Source of the DNA: Wolfiporia cocos
Lineage: Eukaryota > Basidiomycota > Agaricomycetes > Polyporales > Phaeolaceae
DNA: 64,000 nt
Assembly (NCBI GenBank): GCA_029448655.1
Contig: JACCLO010000017.1
Location: forward strand, 1 to 64,000
Direction: 5' to 3'
The notes beneath the pieces are model-generated. The model saw only the letters and a list, made by a program, of their open reading frames with translations, made no database searches and was not told the DNA's origin. Positions 33,494 through 44,500 of the stretch are shown piece by piece. Each line of letters begins with the position of its first letter. Within the stretch, counting starts at the first letter, position 1. The position numbers and the translations under genes were made by a program.

Positions 33494-34771
33494 TCAGCTG
33501 GAACATGTGAGGGTGGAGATGCCTATGGACTTGGAGAGGCCAAATTGGGAGATGAGCTTGTCAATGAGGGCGCACTGGGAAATCAGAACCTCACAGGTGG
33601 CATGGTTGCGTTCGATAGAGATGCCGATACAGAAACGCACCTCATCCAAGTCGGAAATTTGCCACTCCTCCCGCAGCTCGGATTTGAAGCGGTCCGCAGC
33701 AGTGCAAGTGGGCGCACCAAGGAGGAAGTCATCAACGTGGTCACCTGTGATGACAACACCATCAGGGGTCACCCGATAGTAGATGCAGAACTCACAGGGG
33801 AGGCGTTGGAAGCTGAGGGCGGTGAGATGTGCATGCATAGTTTTGTTCCATGTTCGACCACCCTGCTTCATCCCATAGATCTCCTTGTGAAGTTCCCAAA
33901 CCCAGTCCTCCTTGCCAGGTCCTCAAAGCCAGATGGCTGCTTCATATAGCATACTTCGTCATCAGGTAGGAGCCCATAGAGAAACACAGTCTTGACATCC
34001 AATTGGTGAATCTCCAAGTCGCTGGCAGCTGCAAGATGGAGCAGGGCACGGAAAGACTCCATATTCATTGTAGGGGAGGAGGTATGATGGTAGTCTTGGC
34101 CAAAAACTGCTTCATAGCCTTTGCAGACCCAACGCACTTTGAAGCGAACAGGAGTGCCATGCTTGTCGCGTTTGAGGTGAAAAATGGGCTGACCTTTTAA
34201 GATGCACCGACCAGAGGGGACCTGAGAACGAGGGACAAGCTTGTAAACCCCAAGATCACGAATCAATTGGAACTCATTGAGAAGAGTGCTCCACCACTGG
34301 TCGACGTGAGGACCGGCAAAGGCCTCACGGAGAGAAGTGGGGTCACCTGGGTAAGCAGCATCGATGTTCAGCTTACCATCGATAGGCAAAGCAGCAAGGA
34401 GTTTGTCAAGCTCAGGGATCACGGGGAGAGATGGAGGTGAAGGGGCCGGTGAAGCTGGACGAGAGGGCGGAGCTGAGTCGGGAGACACAGAGGAGACGGA
34501 TGAGCGACGGGAGGAGCACCCAGAAGGAACTGGGGGAACAGGCCCACAGGTTGAGGCACCAGAGAGGGCACGCAGGCGCTCGGAGCAATGGGGTGTGGGT
34601 GTAGTTGGAGCAGCAGGAGCAGGAGCAGGGGTTGGCGCAGGAGAGGATGCAAGAGGGTCCTCATCGGGAGCAGTGGTAGAAGAGGGTGGAGGCTCCACAT
34701 TAGCAGCCGGCACTGCAGGAGGAGTGGGAGCCTCATGCGATTCAATGAAAGTGACATGATAGGAGGAAATG
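33494..34771 (-). pseudogene. Ty1/copia remnant: reverse transcriptase, 3'-truncated
   Basis: Minus-strand frames 33868-34713 and 33494-33871 together cover a Pro/Ser-rich linker and a copia RT. Visible: GVYKLVPRSQVPSGRCILKG, KVRWVCKGYEAVFGQDYHHT, then DLEIHQLDVKTVFLYGLLPD, and after a frameshift the catalytic segment GDHVDDFLLGAP (usually YVDD). The frame ends in the RT connection; RNase H and the 3' LTR are missing. The element order on the minus strand (gag, protease, integrase, RT) is that of Ty1/copia. Confidence 0.85.
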
Positions 34772-35404
34772 TGTCACAAGAAAGTGAGTATATACCTTTT
34801 CCCTCCTGAATACATCCGCAACCCCTACGATATGGGTCCAAGGGTCCCCTCACAAAGCCCTTAAGGCTTAGTGCCAGCCAGTGCGTCCATTACTGGGCAT
34901 GCCAGACTTGTGTAGCGTGCTGAAGAATAGCACATGATCACGATGCGTAGGCAGGGGACCGTGTAGTGGCACCTGATCTACAACGACTAGTGTCCAGCAC
35001 CTGACAAGGTGTCTGGGGGCATATGAGTTCACAGGGTCCCATTACTGGGGCCTTGGTTACCATCATATCAGCCCAGGCTTGATGCCAGGCTATGATTCAG
35101 CCTCTGTCCCAGCCCCTGAGCTGCGCACAGGCCATGTCTTGAGGGCAGGTAGTTACTAAGTAGTTACCATGACTCTCATATATATATACAGTAGCTGAGG
35201 TCACTAGGACCTCAGACTATTGATAGTCATTTGGGCCTAAGCTGGCCCCTGGATCTCTACTGCTAGTGATGCCCCACTCTGCTTCTTAGTTATCCACTAG
35301 AAGGTGACCTCTGCTCAACGCCGAGCACGTCCTTGAGTTCTACCCCTATGCGGATAGCTAGGGGTATACTAGAGGTTCCCTCACCTGCAGTGAGTCTTGT
35401 GTCA
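34772..35404 (+). mobile_element. Solo LTR, 633 bp, inserted in the copia element, target duplication AAATG
   Basis: Starts TGTCACAAGAAAGTGAG and ends GAGTCTTGTGTCA, flanked by AAATG (34767-34771 and 35405-35409). TATATATATA at about 35180, then the palindrome 35195-35215 (CTGAGGTC, loop ACTAG, GACCTCAG). Confidence 0.94.
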
Positions 35405-36830
35405 AAATGACTTTGTGGGTTGCACGGTGGTAGCAGTGGTATCCTTTCAAGTGCGAGTCATCGCCGATAAGGATACATTCAATGGAGCGTGCGTAGATTT
35501 TTGGGTTGTGAGCATTTTGGACAGGACAAATGCCCACGAACCAATTTCACAGAGATTAGACAGGTCAGGGGCGCGACCATGCCAGAGATGGTACGGGGTT
35601 GTGCCAGCAGGAAGTGAGCGGGAGATAGTGTGAACAGTGAGATAATTCGCAGTGAGGAGGAATTTGTCCCATCGATTGGAAGGTAGCTGGCATGTGATGC
35701 GCATGGCCCACGCATGGTTCATGAGTGTAAGGTACAGGCGTTCAACATGGCTGTTGTGTGCGGAGGTATAAGGGCTGGTCAACCTCCAAGTTGACCCTCG
35801 CAAGGACAAGAAGTGTCACAAGAAAGTACGTTCCTCTCTCCTCTAGCTAAATACATGGTAGTTCCCTACGATACGGGCTAAGGGTGCCCTACTAAACCCT
35901 TAAAGGCCGTAGCCACCCGCGCGCCCCTTACCGGACGCGTAGGAATATAGATATTCGGTCGAAGACGTAGACACGTGACCGGAACGCGTAGACAGGTGAC
36001 CGCGTAGCGGCACCTGATCTACAATGACTAGCGCCCAGCACCTGACAAGGTGTCTGGGGGCATATGAGTTCACAGGGTCTCATTACTGGGGCCCTGGTTA
36101 CCATCATATCAGCCCAGGCTTGATGCCAGGCTATGACCCAGTCTTGTGTCCCAGCCTCCGGGCAATAATGGGCGCACAGACCATGACTTGAGGGCAGGTA
36201 GTTACTGAATAGTTACCCAGCCCACATGTATATATATCAGCCTCTGAGGTCACTAGGACCTCAGACTATGATTGTCATTTAGGACCCTGAAGGTCCCTTG
36301 CACCTCTCCGCTTGTGAGCCCCACTACTGCTTCTTGGATTGAACCTAGGAGTAGGGCCTCTGCTACAAACAGCGTAGCATGTCCTGTAGGTCTACCCCTT
36401 AAGTCGACGGGGTAGTTTAGGGATCCCTCCCTGCGTGAGTCGTCTTGTGATAAGAAGGAGGTGAACTCAGCAGAGAGCAGTTCGCCATTGTCAATCTGCA
36501 CTGCACCAAGGTGGCAGCCAGTCTTAACTTTCCGAGCGGCCATCCATGCTTTGAAATGGGCCAGTGCAGCCAATTTTGAGGGGATGGGGATAGACCAGAC
36601 AAAAAGTCATCAATTATGTTCAATGCGTACATGTTCCCAGTAGCAGAACGAACACCCTCCAGGCCACATACATCCGCATACACCAGCTCCAGATGTCGTG
36701 AAAAACGTGGTCCAGCATGAACCTTAGGCACAGGTGAACAGGTCTGTTTTCCCAGAATGCAGCTTTCACATTTTGCAGGGGAAACAGACAAGTTGGGGGG
36801 CTTACCCAAGATAATCCCTGTGTGGACCAT
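35405..36830 (-). pseudogene. Ty1/copia remnant: integrase, split by a solo LTR
   Basis: The upstream part (36830 down to 36453) holds KCESCILGKQTCSPVPK, ELVYADVCG, NIIDDFLSG and AVQIDNGELLS, i.e. the end of the zinc site and first catalytic Asp residues. The LTR 35814-36452 follows. The downstream part (35809 to 35447) resumes with TSPYTSAHNSHVERLYLTLM, carrying the third acidic residue, and RAPDLSNLCEIGSWAFV. A frameshift lies near the junction of the first and second Asp. Confidence 0.82.
35814..36452 (+). mobile_element. Solo LTR, 639 bp, in copia integrase, target duplication AGAAG
   Basis: Starts TGTCACAAGAAAGTACG and ends GTCTTGTGATA (others of the family end TTGTGTCA), flanked by AGAAG (35809-35813 and 36453-36457). 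Palindrome 36244-36264 as in its sister at 34772. Confidence 0.88.
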
Positions 36831-37031
36831 GTCGTGGACAGTGCAATAATTGACGTGGCCAAGACAGCGGTGCCAGGTTTCGAGGGAGACCTGACAGGCA
36901 GTGTACAGAGCATGTTCAGTGGGTGGAGAAGCCCCATCCAGAGAGTAAAGTTGACGGGCAGACAGTGAGCCTGAGGCAATGAGAGAGCCGCTACAACACA
37001 GAAGCTTGACAGATGATGCATCAAAAAGAAC

Positions 37032-38567
37032 CTAAGGGCGAAGCGGAGAGCGGCACAATGCTGAGATTGAAACGAGGCGGACAGTAGCCTGGGGAACATA
37101 TAGGACATCCTCTAGGGTGAGATGATTGCCTTTCCCAAGTGCGAGCTGGACACGACCAATGCCATGGACATAGATAATGGACCCATTGACACCACGAATA
37201 TCATGTGGGGCGATGGGGTGCAGTTTGAAGAAGTCTGACCAAGCAGGGCTGATGTGTGTCGATGCTCCTGAGTCAAAGTAAAAGGGTGTGGACCCATCGG
37301 TGGAGACGTGGTGGGAGTCAGCACGGATCGGTGCCACTGCATAAGCAGAGGGGTCAACGGATGCCAGCGAGTGAGCGGTCCAGTCAAGAGACACAGAAGT
37401 GTCCTCAAACAAAAGGGTGTCGTATTCAAGGTTGTCTGCAGTGGAGCACACTTGATTGAGCCAAGCGGGGTCCACATTGGTTGCGACACCTGCAATCTCC
37501 AAGACAGATGCTCTAGGAAGCTCAGTAGTGAGGTATACGACAGACCCAGATGAGTCAACGATGAAGGCATGTCCTTGCGCATTGGTGTATTTCTTGGGCT
37601 CAGTTGGTCCTGCACGAGGGTGTTTGCATTCTCGCTTGGCACGTTTGGCAGCTAAGACTTCATCCCGGCATCCCTCCATTGCTTCACCAGGTTGGAAACA
37701 GTCTTTGAGGAGGTGTCCAGGACACCCACAATTCGAACAAGTCACCTTCCCAGCACTCGTTGGAGGTGCTGTCTTAGCAACGAGAGCATCAGCTGTAGAC
37801 ATGGTCATTTTCGCACCATCAATGAGCTGTTGTTCAAGGTCCAGACGACGGATGATGTCGCTGGGTTTCAAGTCCTGAGGGTTAGCTGCGAAAGCTGAAC
37901 CAATTTGGGACTGAAGGTGCTTGAACTCGCCAGACATAGCGTGCAGGAAGCTGATGGTGATGAAGGTCTCAAGTGTCGGGATTCCTATCCGAAAGACCTT
38001 GTCTATGAGGTCTTGAATCTTGGTCGTTGCCTCTGCAAGCTGCTCTGACAGCAAATAATGGATTGAGAATATTTCCATAATGTAGCGAACTTGTGTGTAT
38101 GGCCCTTCCTTCTCATGCTGCGTACAGAGGGCTGTCCATGCCTTCGCAGCAGTGACGGAGGTAGACGTTGAGATGCCATCAACATACGGTTCAAGGAATT
38201 TCGCTTCTTCCGGGCTACACTTCATGGCCAAGAAGTTACACGTGACACGATTGTTGTCTATCTAGTTCTAGAAGGCAACAGGCTCAACCGTAGCATTTGG
38301 AGCGGCAACGGTGCCAAGAAGATACTTGTCCAGATGACTCATGCTTAGAGACTGTAAGATGTACTGGTGCCACTCGGACCAGTTACCCTTGCCTCGGTCA
38401 AGAATGATGCCACTAGTCAGAAAGGCATTGGCTGGGGTAAGTGGTTGAACTGATGGCGCAGATGAGGGGGTCGAGCTAGTGGCAATTGCAGGAGGGCCTG
38501 AGGCCTTCGAGCTTGATGGAGAAGAGGGTGTCGACTTTGTCATGTTGATTGTGGCCCAGCTGGGCAT
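37032..38567 (-). pseudogene. Ty1/copia remnant: Gag and protease
   Basis: Frames 38268-38567 and 37032-38231 form one protein broken near 38250. It starts MPSWATINMTKSTPSSPSSS. NWSEWHQYILQSLS and TAAKAWTALCTQHEKEGPYT are typical of copia Gag. A CCHC knuckle CSNCGCPGHLLKDC lies about residue 160 of the second frame, and the protease site is YFDSGASTHISPAW at about 322. The frame ends in LVSISALCRSPL, where other copias continue to pre-integrase. Confidence 0.88.
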
Positions 38568-38782
38568 GTGTGGCTAGGTGCCGAGAGGGAAGGATGCGAC
38601 TATATGCATGGAGAACACACTTCTATAGGTGTTTCCTACCACCAGAAAGCTGGATCCTAGACTTGGTAAGTTTGGGCTCAGTCTGCTGGGACTAGAGCCC
38701 AGGGCTCATAACCTATAGAGTCTAGATAACATAAGCTTATCTCAGTCATGGGGTGGTACAACGACTGAATTGCTGTACCTAG

Positions 38783-39709
38783 TGTCGCAGTTCATGCTGC
38801 GGCATGCGCCCTTGTGTGTCGTCAGGTGATCTAGTAGATTAGATGCTAGATTAGATGGGGGCGCCCTTACAGGCGCCACCATGCTCACACAAGTCACAGT
38901 AATTACATGCAACGTCACCCTAGTTATATAGTAGCGCCCTGCGCCTTACAGCGCATGGGCCCCCTTTAGGGCAGGTACTAGTACAGTGGTGTGCATGTAC
39001 ATAACCAGCATAGGCATGAGGGTTACACCTCATGCTTTAGCTTCTAGTTGTAGGGCTCCCAATGCCCCTCTGCTACCTCACTGTGTGCGCACCTGCCTGC
39101 CTCAGCATTTAGAGGATTGCCTCTGCCCGGCATCTTATCACAATCTTAGTGAGAACTCACCAAACAATAACTTGTTGGGTGTTGGGCGAGGTAAGAGTGA
39201 TAAGCAGTAGGTAATACTGTATCTCGATAAGAGAATAGTTCTGGGGACTTGTAGTCACCAGAACCTAAGCTTATATACATGTTATATAGGACCCCTGCCA
39301 CTGCAGTAGGTCTCTAGAGACTCTGAGCCGTATGTATTACTAAGGCGTAAGAGATAGTGTAATCTAGCTGACATAGCCCAATATCGGGATATAAGTCAGC
39401 ACGCGTGACTTGTGACTAAGCGGCATGTCTGCAAGGATGGGCCACTGAGTCATTGTGAATGACTAGCGTGTAAGCGCTGGTGTCATATGGGGTGACTAGC
39501 GTGTTTGTTAGCTAATAACCCTTAGTTATGAGATAACCTTGCGGCATCTCGGCATTGTGCTGTTAAGCCGTAGTTATACGTAGAAATGCCAGAATAATAG
39601 CTAAAATTATGGAAAAAATAGCTACGTGGTCACTTTGTGACACATCTGACATTACACCACCATGTGTGCAAGCACTTGGATAGGGGCCACAGTGAGTGGC
39701 ACCATGACA
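38783..39709 (+). mobile_element. Solo LTR carrying a nested LTR, target duplication CCTAG
   Basis: Starts TGTCGCAGTTC and ends GCACCATGACA, flanked by CCTAG (38778-38782 and 39710-39714). Landmarks: a CATGTACATAACC box and palindrome 39014-39035 (GCATGAGG, loop GTTACA, CCTCATGC). Without its insert the LTR is about 415 bp. Confidence 0.85.
39136..39642 (-). mobile_element. Solo LTR, 507 bp, minus orientation, nested; target duplication CATCT
   Basis: On the + strand starts TATCACAATC and ends CTTTGTGACA, flanked by CATCT (39131-39135 and 39643-39647). The minus-strand TATA box is followed by a long palindrome, 39239-39263 (TTCTGG/CCAGAA plus GACT/AGTC). Confidence 0.82.
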
Positions 39710-40195
39710 CCTAGTTAATGTAAGCTTATCTATGGGTACAGCACGTAAGTACGGTATATTGAATGCGTATCGCAGGAAACATACCTCAGTCGTGGGGTGG
39801 TACAACGACTGAGGAAAAGAAAGAAATGAGCGAGTGAGGCTATTTGAATCTAACTACACGTGACTTTAGCAGTTTGACATACGGTGGCAGCGGAAGCACA
39901 GTGACAACAGAGTTCCGGCTGGACGAGGAGAACATGTCACAGAATCTCAGAAATAGGTACCCCCCCTGTCTCGAACCAAGGGACTCATGGTATATACGTC
40001 ACGTGTCATAGAATGGACTCTGTAGAAGTAGCGTAGCGGTATAGGTGCCCACCCCGCTGTACAGGTCACATGGTCAAGGCTTGGGAAAGTAGCACATGAC
40101 TTAGGAGTGCTAGCGCTGCGCACAGACCCTGCCTTTAGGGCGGGTCTGCAGTAGAATAGGCAATGACTCCTCATGTACTTAAGCTGCGACGTTCT

Positions 40196-41766
40196 TGTCA
40201 CGGTTAATTCACGTGACCCTTATATTGTCATACGCCGGGGTCGAAATTGTCACAGATTTATCTGGGGCTTACAGCATTTTTCCTACGATTATAGCAATTT
40301 ACCTGGGATTTATATGTCTACCTACAAGTTATCTACGGGTTAACTCCCATTGCCACCACGACAAGCTCTTAACTGGGCTTATCAACCACATGACTAGCTT
40401 ACGTAACGCTACGGTACAACCACGTCCAATAGCAACACTACAGCATACGTCATAGGTCTCGCCCGTCAGAGCAAGACCAGCCATGTCATAGATCTTAGAT
40501 CATAATGATAGGCCGAGCGCGGCACGCTCGCATAATAATGTCCACAAGTACAAACAGTGCCTCGCGGCCTTGTACTATTGGGTCGGCCTTCCCGGCTTCC
40601 CAACGCCATAAGATCCTTGATCACAATGGCACCTCAGGCGCGCCACGCCTTCGCATAATAATGGCAACACGGCCAAATAGCACTATATTAGCACCAAGGC
40701 AATATCGCTATAGGCTCGGCCTTCTCGGCCATCCCACGGACTCGGCGGTCTCCAAGTCCCGGGCTTCTGCCATCACGGCGTTGCCCAAACACCGGTCCTC
40801 GCCTCACGGCTAAGACCACCATATGTTCCGGTAACCTTCCGGACCGGACATATCACATGCTACGGTGCCTGCTGGCCCAATAGCATTACGACCTCGGCGT
40901 TCCGCCTTGGTCAGCACACGATGACCGGCCAATCGCCATTATACCTCACGGTATCCGGCAACCGGCATCCCTTATACCCGGGCTGCGCCCGTCTTCACAT
41001 GTCCATCTAACGATGAGACCACACGCTCTCTCTTTACCATTGGCCCGGCCATTACCGGCGGGTCACGGCCTTTGTAGAGTAGTCGTACCACTTGGTCGCC
41101 CTTATGGCAACCAAGCCCACACTCCTTATCGGGCATGCACTATACAGTAGCACATGACCCGTTATATTTGTGTATATAAGTAGGGCCTTGATGGCCTATA
41201 ACCTTAGTTCTATTCTTCTCGGCGTACGCCGTAGAAGAACCTTCCACCTACTATAGCGTCTGATAACCTCTACCTCACCTCGTCGCCTTAGTTCATCGCA
41301 AGGATACTGGCGTGGTGAGTCCCACAGAGCCATCTGTGTCAGAAATCACGTATCTACGTCCCCCTATCACATGATCTCCCCTATGGTCACCTGACTTATA
41401 GATTGTACATGTACAGCGGCTATCTTATCTACCTAGCAGTAGGGCCACCTTTAGGGTAGGCGTAGCACAAGTGTTGTCAACCATGTATATAGTCTGTAGC
41501 GTTCTGAGGCTTACTCCTCAGAACAGTTATTGTAACGTTGGGGCGTGTCCCTCTTACGCAACCTCTCCTCTGTGTGCCTCTGTCGACGACAACGTCTACT
41601 GGCCTCTGCCCTATATCCCCGCACTAGTCTGTGGATCCCCGCACTAGTCTGTGGTTCCCCTCGCTGGTAGTATCGTACGCGACGTCAGCTTGGACCATAC
41701 CCCGTGCTAGCCAGCGGTGCTGGTAGTGCCTCAATAGGCGCATAGACCCAGAGTACGTCTGTGTCA
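40196..41766 (+). mobile_element. Middle solo LTR of the nest, target duplication GTTCT
   Basis: Starts TGTCACGGTTAATTC and ends ACGTCTGTGTCA, flanked by GTTCT (40191-40195 and 41767-41771). About 472 bp without its own insert. Palindrome 41501-41524 (GTTCTGAGG, loop CTTACT, CCTCAGAAC). Confidence 0.93.
40248..41341 (+). mobile_element. Inner solo LTR, 1,094 bp, same family as the LARD; target duplication GAAAT
   Basis: Flanked by GAAAT (40243-40247 and 41342-41346). It is the same length as, and nearly identical in reverse complement to, the LARD LTRs. TATATAAG near 41174-41181, palindrome 41181-41198 (TAGGGCC, loop TTGAT, GGCCTA) and start sequence TAGTTCTATTCTT. Confidence 0.95.
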
Positions 41767-41915
41767 GTTCTGGGGCTTACTTCCCAGAACTGTTATTCTA
41801 GATGTTGGGGCGTTTCCCTCTTAACTCTTAAGTCTTACGCATGCTAGTCTGGGGGTCCCACCTTGCCTTGGTAGAAGGCCCTAATAGACGGTACGCCCTT
41901 AGGCATTTTGTGTCA

Positions 41916-42600
41916 GAACATCTGGATGCAGCCAGTAGTGCCACCGATGATGCGAGAGGAGGACGAGTTGGAGGCTCTGGACGCAGACTTGGAGGAGGAA
42001 GAATGGGGTGATCTGGACCATCAGGTGACGCTGATCTGGCACCAATGGCTGCACGACATGATAGCGCTTTTGCTGAACGGACGCAGCAGACAATCACCAT
42101 CGTACGTGACTTTGACGGCGGTGGAGCGGGATGCAGTGGGGATGGAAGTTTACCAGACCTTCACACTTCTGTTCAGGGGGGTGGTCTGGCAGGTGATGGA
42201 GAAGTTCGAGAGCGACATGTTTGATCGGGTCTTCTCGCTGCGAGGAACACAGGTGAACCTTGTTTCGAAGCAGTGGCCAAGGACGACGTACATGCAGAAG
42301 TACCAGAGGCTGATGACAAGGACTCGGACGATTCAGAATGCGGAGTGCATATGGACAAAGCTGTAGGGGGCTGTTTCAGCAGCTGTGGTGGTTCCTTGAC
42401 GTACAGAAGGACCAGATGTGGAAGGTGAACAAACCAAGGAGCGGGCAGCAGATGGTTCTTCTGGAGGGTGCAATGACAGGACAGCCATGGGTGATAATTA
42501 ACAGGCAACACTACTGGTAGTGGAGGAATGGGATAACGCTCCGAGTTGAAGCGGAAGAAGCAAGTGAGGGGGAAGAGGAGGGCAGATATTTATCGCCGTG
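41916..42600 (+). pseudogene. Unrecognised gene, last part
   Basis: Coding-like before and after the LTR nest: LTYGGSGSTVTTEFRLDEEN ends at 39934 and IWMQPVVPPMMREEDELEAL follows. Next come DHQVTLIWHQWLHDMIALLL and TTYMQKYQRLMTRTRTIQNA. A one-base shift near 42360 moves to a frame with RGLFQQLWWFLDVQKDQMWK and GAMTGQPWVIINRQHYW, then a stop at 42518-42520 and an acidic tail. It is treated as the end of the gene starting at 30047 because orientation and style agree and each interrupting element has a target duplication. The family is unknown. Confidence 0.5.
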
Positions 42601-43730
42601 ATGAGGTATTTCATCGTTGGATACATTGAGATCAGATACGGTTGGCAGATGAACCAGTTCATAAATCGTCAGATAGATGCTAGAAGTGACACAACTATAC
42701 ATTCAATAGAGGTACTGGGAGAGGCTTTGTATTTTGAATATGATGGATAAGCTAAGCTAAGCTAAGCCAGAGAACATATGATGGGCACAAGGCATGTAAT
42801 CTGTCAATCAACGAATTGACAGTAAAGAAAGTCCAACAGGACAACACCAGTCGTTACACCTTGTAATGGCCTGATCCCATTCAGCGGTTGTCACCAAACA
42901 GCACATTGAAGGCCACAAACATCCTTGCTAATGTAGTGGTTTTGTTGGGCCGGCATTGCATGACGATAGCTCGCACCTGGAAGGGGGGTGCATGCAGGGG
43001 TGTATAAGGTCATGTGATGAGAGTTGGTTTGAACAGTATATAGTGCTATTGTGGGTTGTAAGTCCTTCTATTGTTGTGTTGGATTGTGGATTAGCACAGG
43101 TATTATAAAGTTGTAAGCAGCACCCATAAGCCGTATCTCTCACACCTGGGGTGAGCCTGCATGCAGGACTGCAACAGGTCACATGACTTCATTGAGCCCT
43201 GCGTGTGAGCTCACCCCAGGTGTGAGAGATATCAATCCAGATATGAGGCAACAAGAAAATCAAAGGCACTCTGACCATTATTTCTCGTACCAGGGGTAAG
43301 CCCACATGCAGGGCTAAATGAAGTCAAGTGACCTTATGCACCCCTGTGTGTCCCCTTCTTCCAGGTGTGAGAATTCTTGCTTCATGGACCTAGAACTTCT
43401 TTATGTTGCTGTTAGCTGTTTCAGAACAAACTCGACTCAATGCATGTGCTAATGAACTTGTGAGGTCCCATTGACCATCTATAGGTTGAATGCTTCACAT
43501 AGAAGCTGCCGACTTGGTTCTAGCAGCACTGCCTTTAGAAAGACAGAAAGATAGGATGTGGACCACAGAACAACAAACCATAACACTTGGATAGGGAGGC
43601 CTGTAGGGAGGCCTGAACGCAAAGGCTTAAGGGCTGCAGGTTTAAACCCCAGCGCACACTGGGGCTTTCATTTGGTTGTGCATGATTGTATATACAAGTA
43701 CAGATTTCGAGTGAGAATACATGGAGGCCC
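42601..43730. other. No gene; hairpin-forming repeats
   Basis: AAGCT is repeated at 42749-42768. Three related blocks carry CACCTGG, then CATGCAGG, then GGTCA-ATGA-like sequence (about 42967, 43141, 43292). The middle one forms an inverted repeat. A GGTTTAAACCCC stretch near 43639 looks like a pol III B box but I could not fold a tRNA. Confidence 0.5.
43134..43231. repeat. Inverted repeat, 23-bp arms
   Basis: TATCTCTCACACCTGGGGTG at 43134 continues as AGC, and pairs with 43209-43231 (GCTCACCCCAGGTGTGAGAG, then ATA). The loop is 52 bp and contains CATGCAGG and GGTCACATGAC. Confidence 0.85.
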
Positions 43731-43734
43731 TCAG

Positions 43735-44284
43735 CTACTTACAACAGGACGATCTGGTGTTCCTCTTTTCTGCAGGCAGCAGGAGCAGACCCTTCAGCCC
43801 CTTCTTGTCTTTGCCCTTGCCCTTGCTCTTGCTCTTACTCTTTTCCTTGCCCTGGGGATCCTTGTCATCCTTGATCACATCTGGCAATTGTGTCTCAGTC
43901 TCGTCATGATGACGACACTTGTCAGGATTGCTGGGGCCAGCCTTGACAGGATGGTCCTTGTGCTTGTCTCTAGTCGAGGGACCAGGGCTTCCATTGCAGG
44001 ATCCTGATGAGATAATGTAGTCAGGAAACAGTGAAAAGCCAATGTAAATTACTTACCAGGTGGGGTTGTCAAGGTGTTTGCCTCAGCAGGATCCACAATC
44101 AGCGTGGGCTGAGTGGAGGTGGGCTGAGTGGGGGTGGGTGGGGGGTTCTGAGCAGATGAGGTGGGCTGGGTGGGCCAGGTGGGCTGCTGGATGGAAGTTG
44201 ATACTGATGGTACTTCCATTGTGCCGACTGACCCAACACTGGATCCAGACATGACCAGTGTGTCTTGCTCTGCTGCCACCACTG
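43735..44284 (-). pseudogene. Spliced gene fragment of unknown family, cut by an LTR
   Basis: Minus-strand exon from the LTR edge (44284) to 44057, Pro/Thr/Gln-rich (STSIQQPTWPTQPTSSAQNP). A 53-bp intron 44056-44004 has donor GTAAGT, a CTGAC branch-like site and acceptor CATCAG. The frame continues in exon 2 (GSCNGSPGPSTRDKHKDHPV) to a Lys/Ser-rich tail (KEKSKSKSKGKGKDKKG), ending at TAG 43737-43735; the stop overlaps a GTAAGT that could be another donor. The 5' part is missing beyond the inserted LTR. It looks like a disordered basic protein; function unknown. Confidence 0.55.
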
Positions 44285-44428
44285 TGTCACAAGAAAGTAC
44301 ATTCTTCCTTCTTTCCAATAGTTACATGGTTTTCCCCTAGAATGCGGGGCCAAGGGTGCCCTCTTAAAGCCCTTAAGGCTCAGTGCCAGCCCCTTGCCCC
44401 ATTACTGGTAGCGTAGGGCCTTAGGTAC
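44285..44428 (+). mobile_element. Left part of an LTR of the TGTCACAAGAAAGT family
   Basis: Starts TGTCACAAGAAAGTACATTC, like the LTRs at 34772 and 35814. Interrupted at GGTAC (44424-44428) by the next LTR. The right part resumes at 51610 and runs to about 51775 (CACCTGAC, CAAGGTGTCTGGGGGCAT), where it is truncated, so no right end or target duplication can be seen. Confidence 0.8.
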
Positions 44429-44500
44429 TGTCACGGTTTTTACTGTGACATACAAGCCTCCTCCATCCAGGCTCGAACCCAGGGCTTTGCGCCGCCCTCT

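Larger units (their letters stand above)
38571..39934. other. Copia 5' flank with nested LTRs, then the edge of the unknown gene
   Basis: Upstream (minus-strand sense) of copia Gag. The motif CAGTCRTGGGGTGGTACAAC occurs at 38743 and 39793, both sides of the inserted LTRs, and may belong to the copia LTR. No copia LTR boundaries were found. From about 39851 the + strand reads in the frame of the unknown gene. Confidence 0.5.
39935..41915 (+). mobile_element. Outer solo LTR of a three-level nest, target duplication GAACA
   Basis: Starts TGTCACAGAATCTC and ends GCATTTTGTGTCA, flanked by GAACA (39930-39934 and 41916-41920). About 405 bp once the inner elements are removed. It interrupts the unknown gene between codons of FRLDEEN and IWMQPV. 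Its palindrome (GTTCTGGG/CCCAGAAC, 41767-41790) is the target of the next insertion. Confidence 0.93.

Noticed and set aside
33467..33949. 160-codon + strand frame
   Set aside because: Antisense to the copia reverse transcriptase; no domain of its own.
43590..43665. Possible tRNA gene
   Set aside because: A GGTTTAAACCCC B-box-like stretch exists, but I could not form an acceptor stem or a credible anticodon arm.
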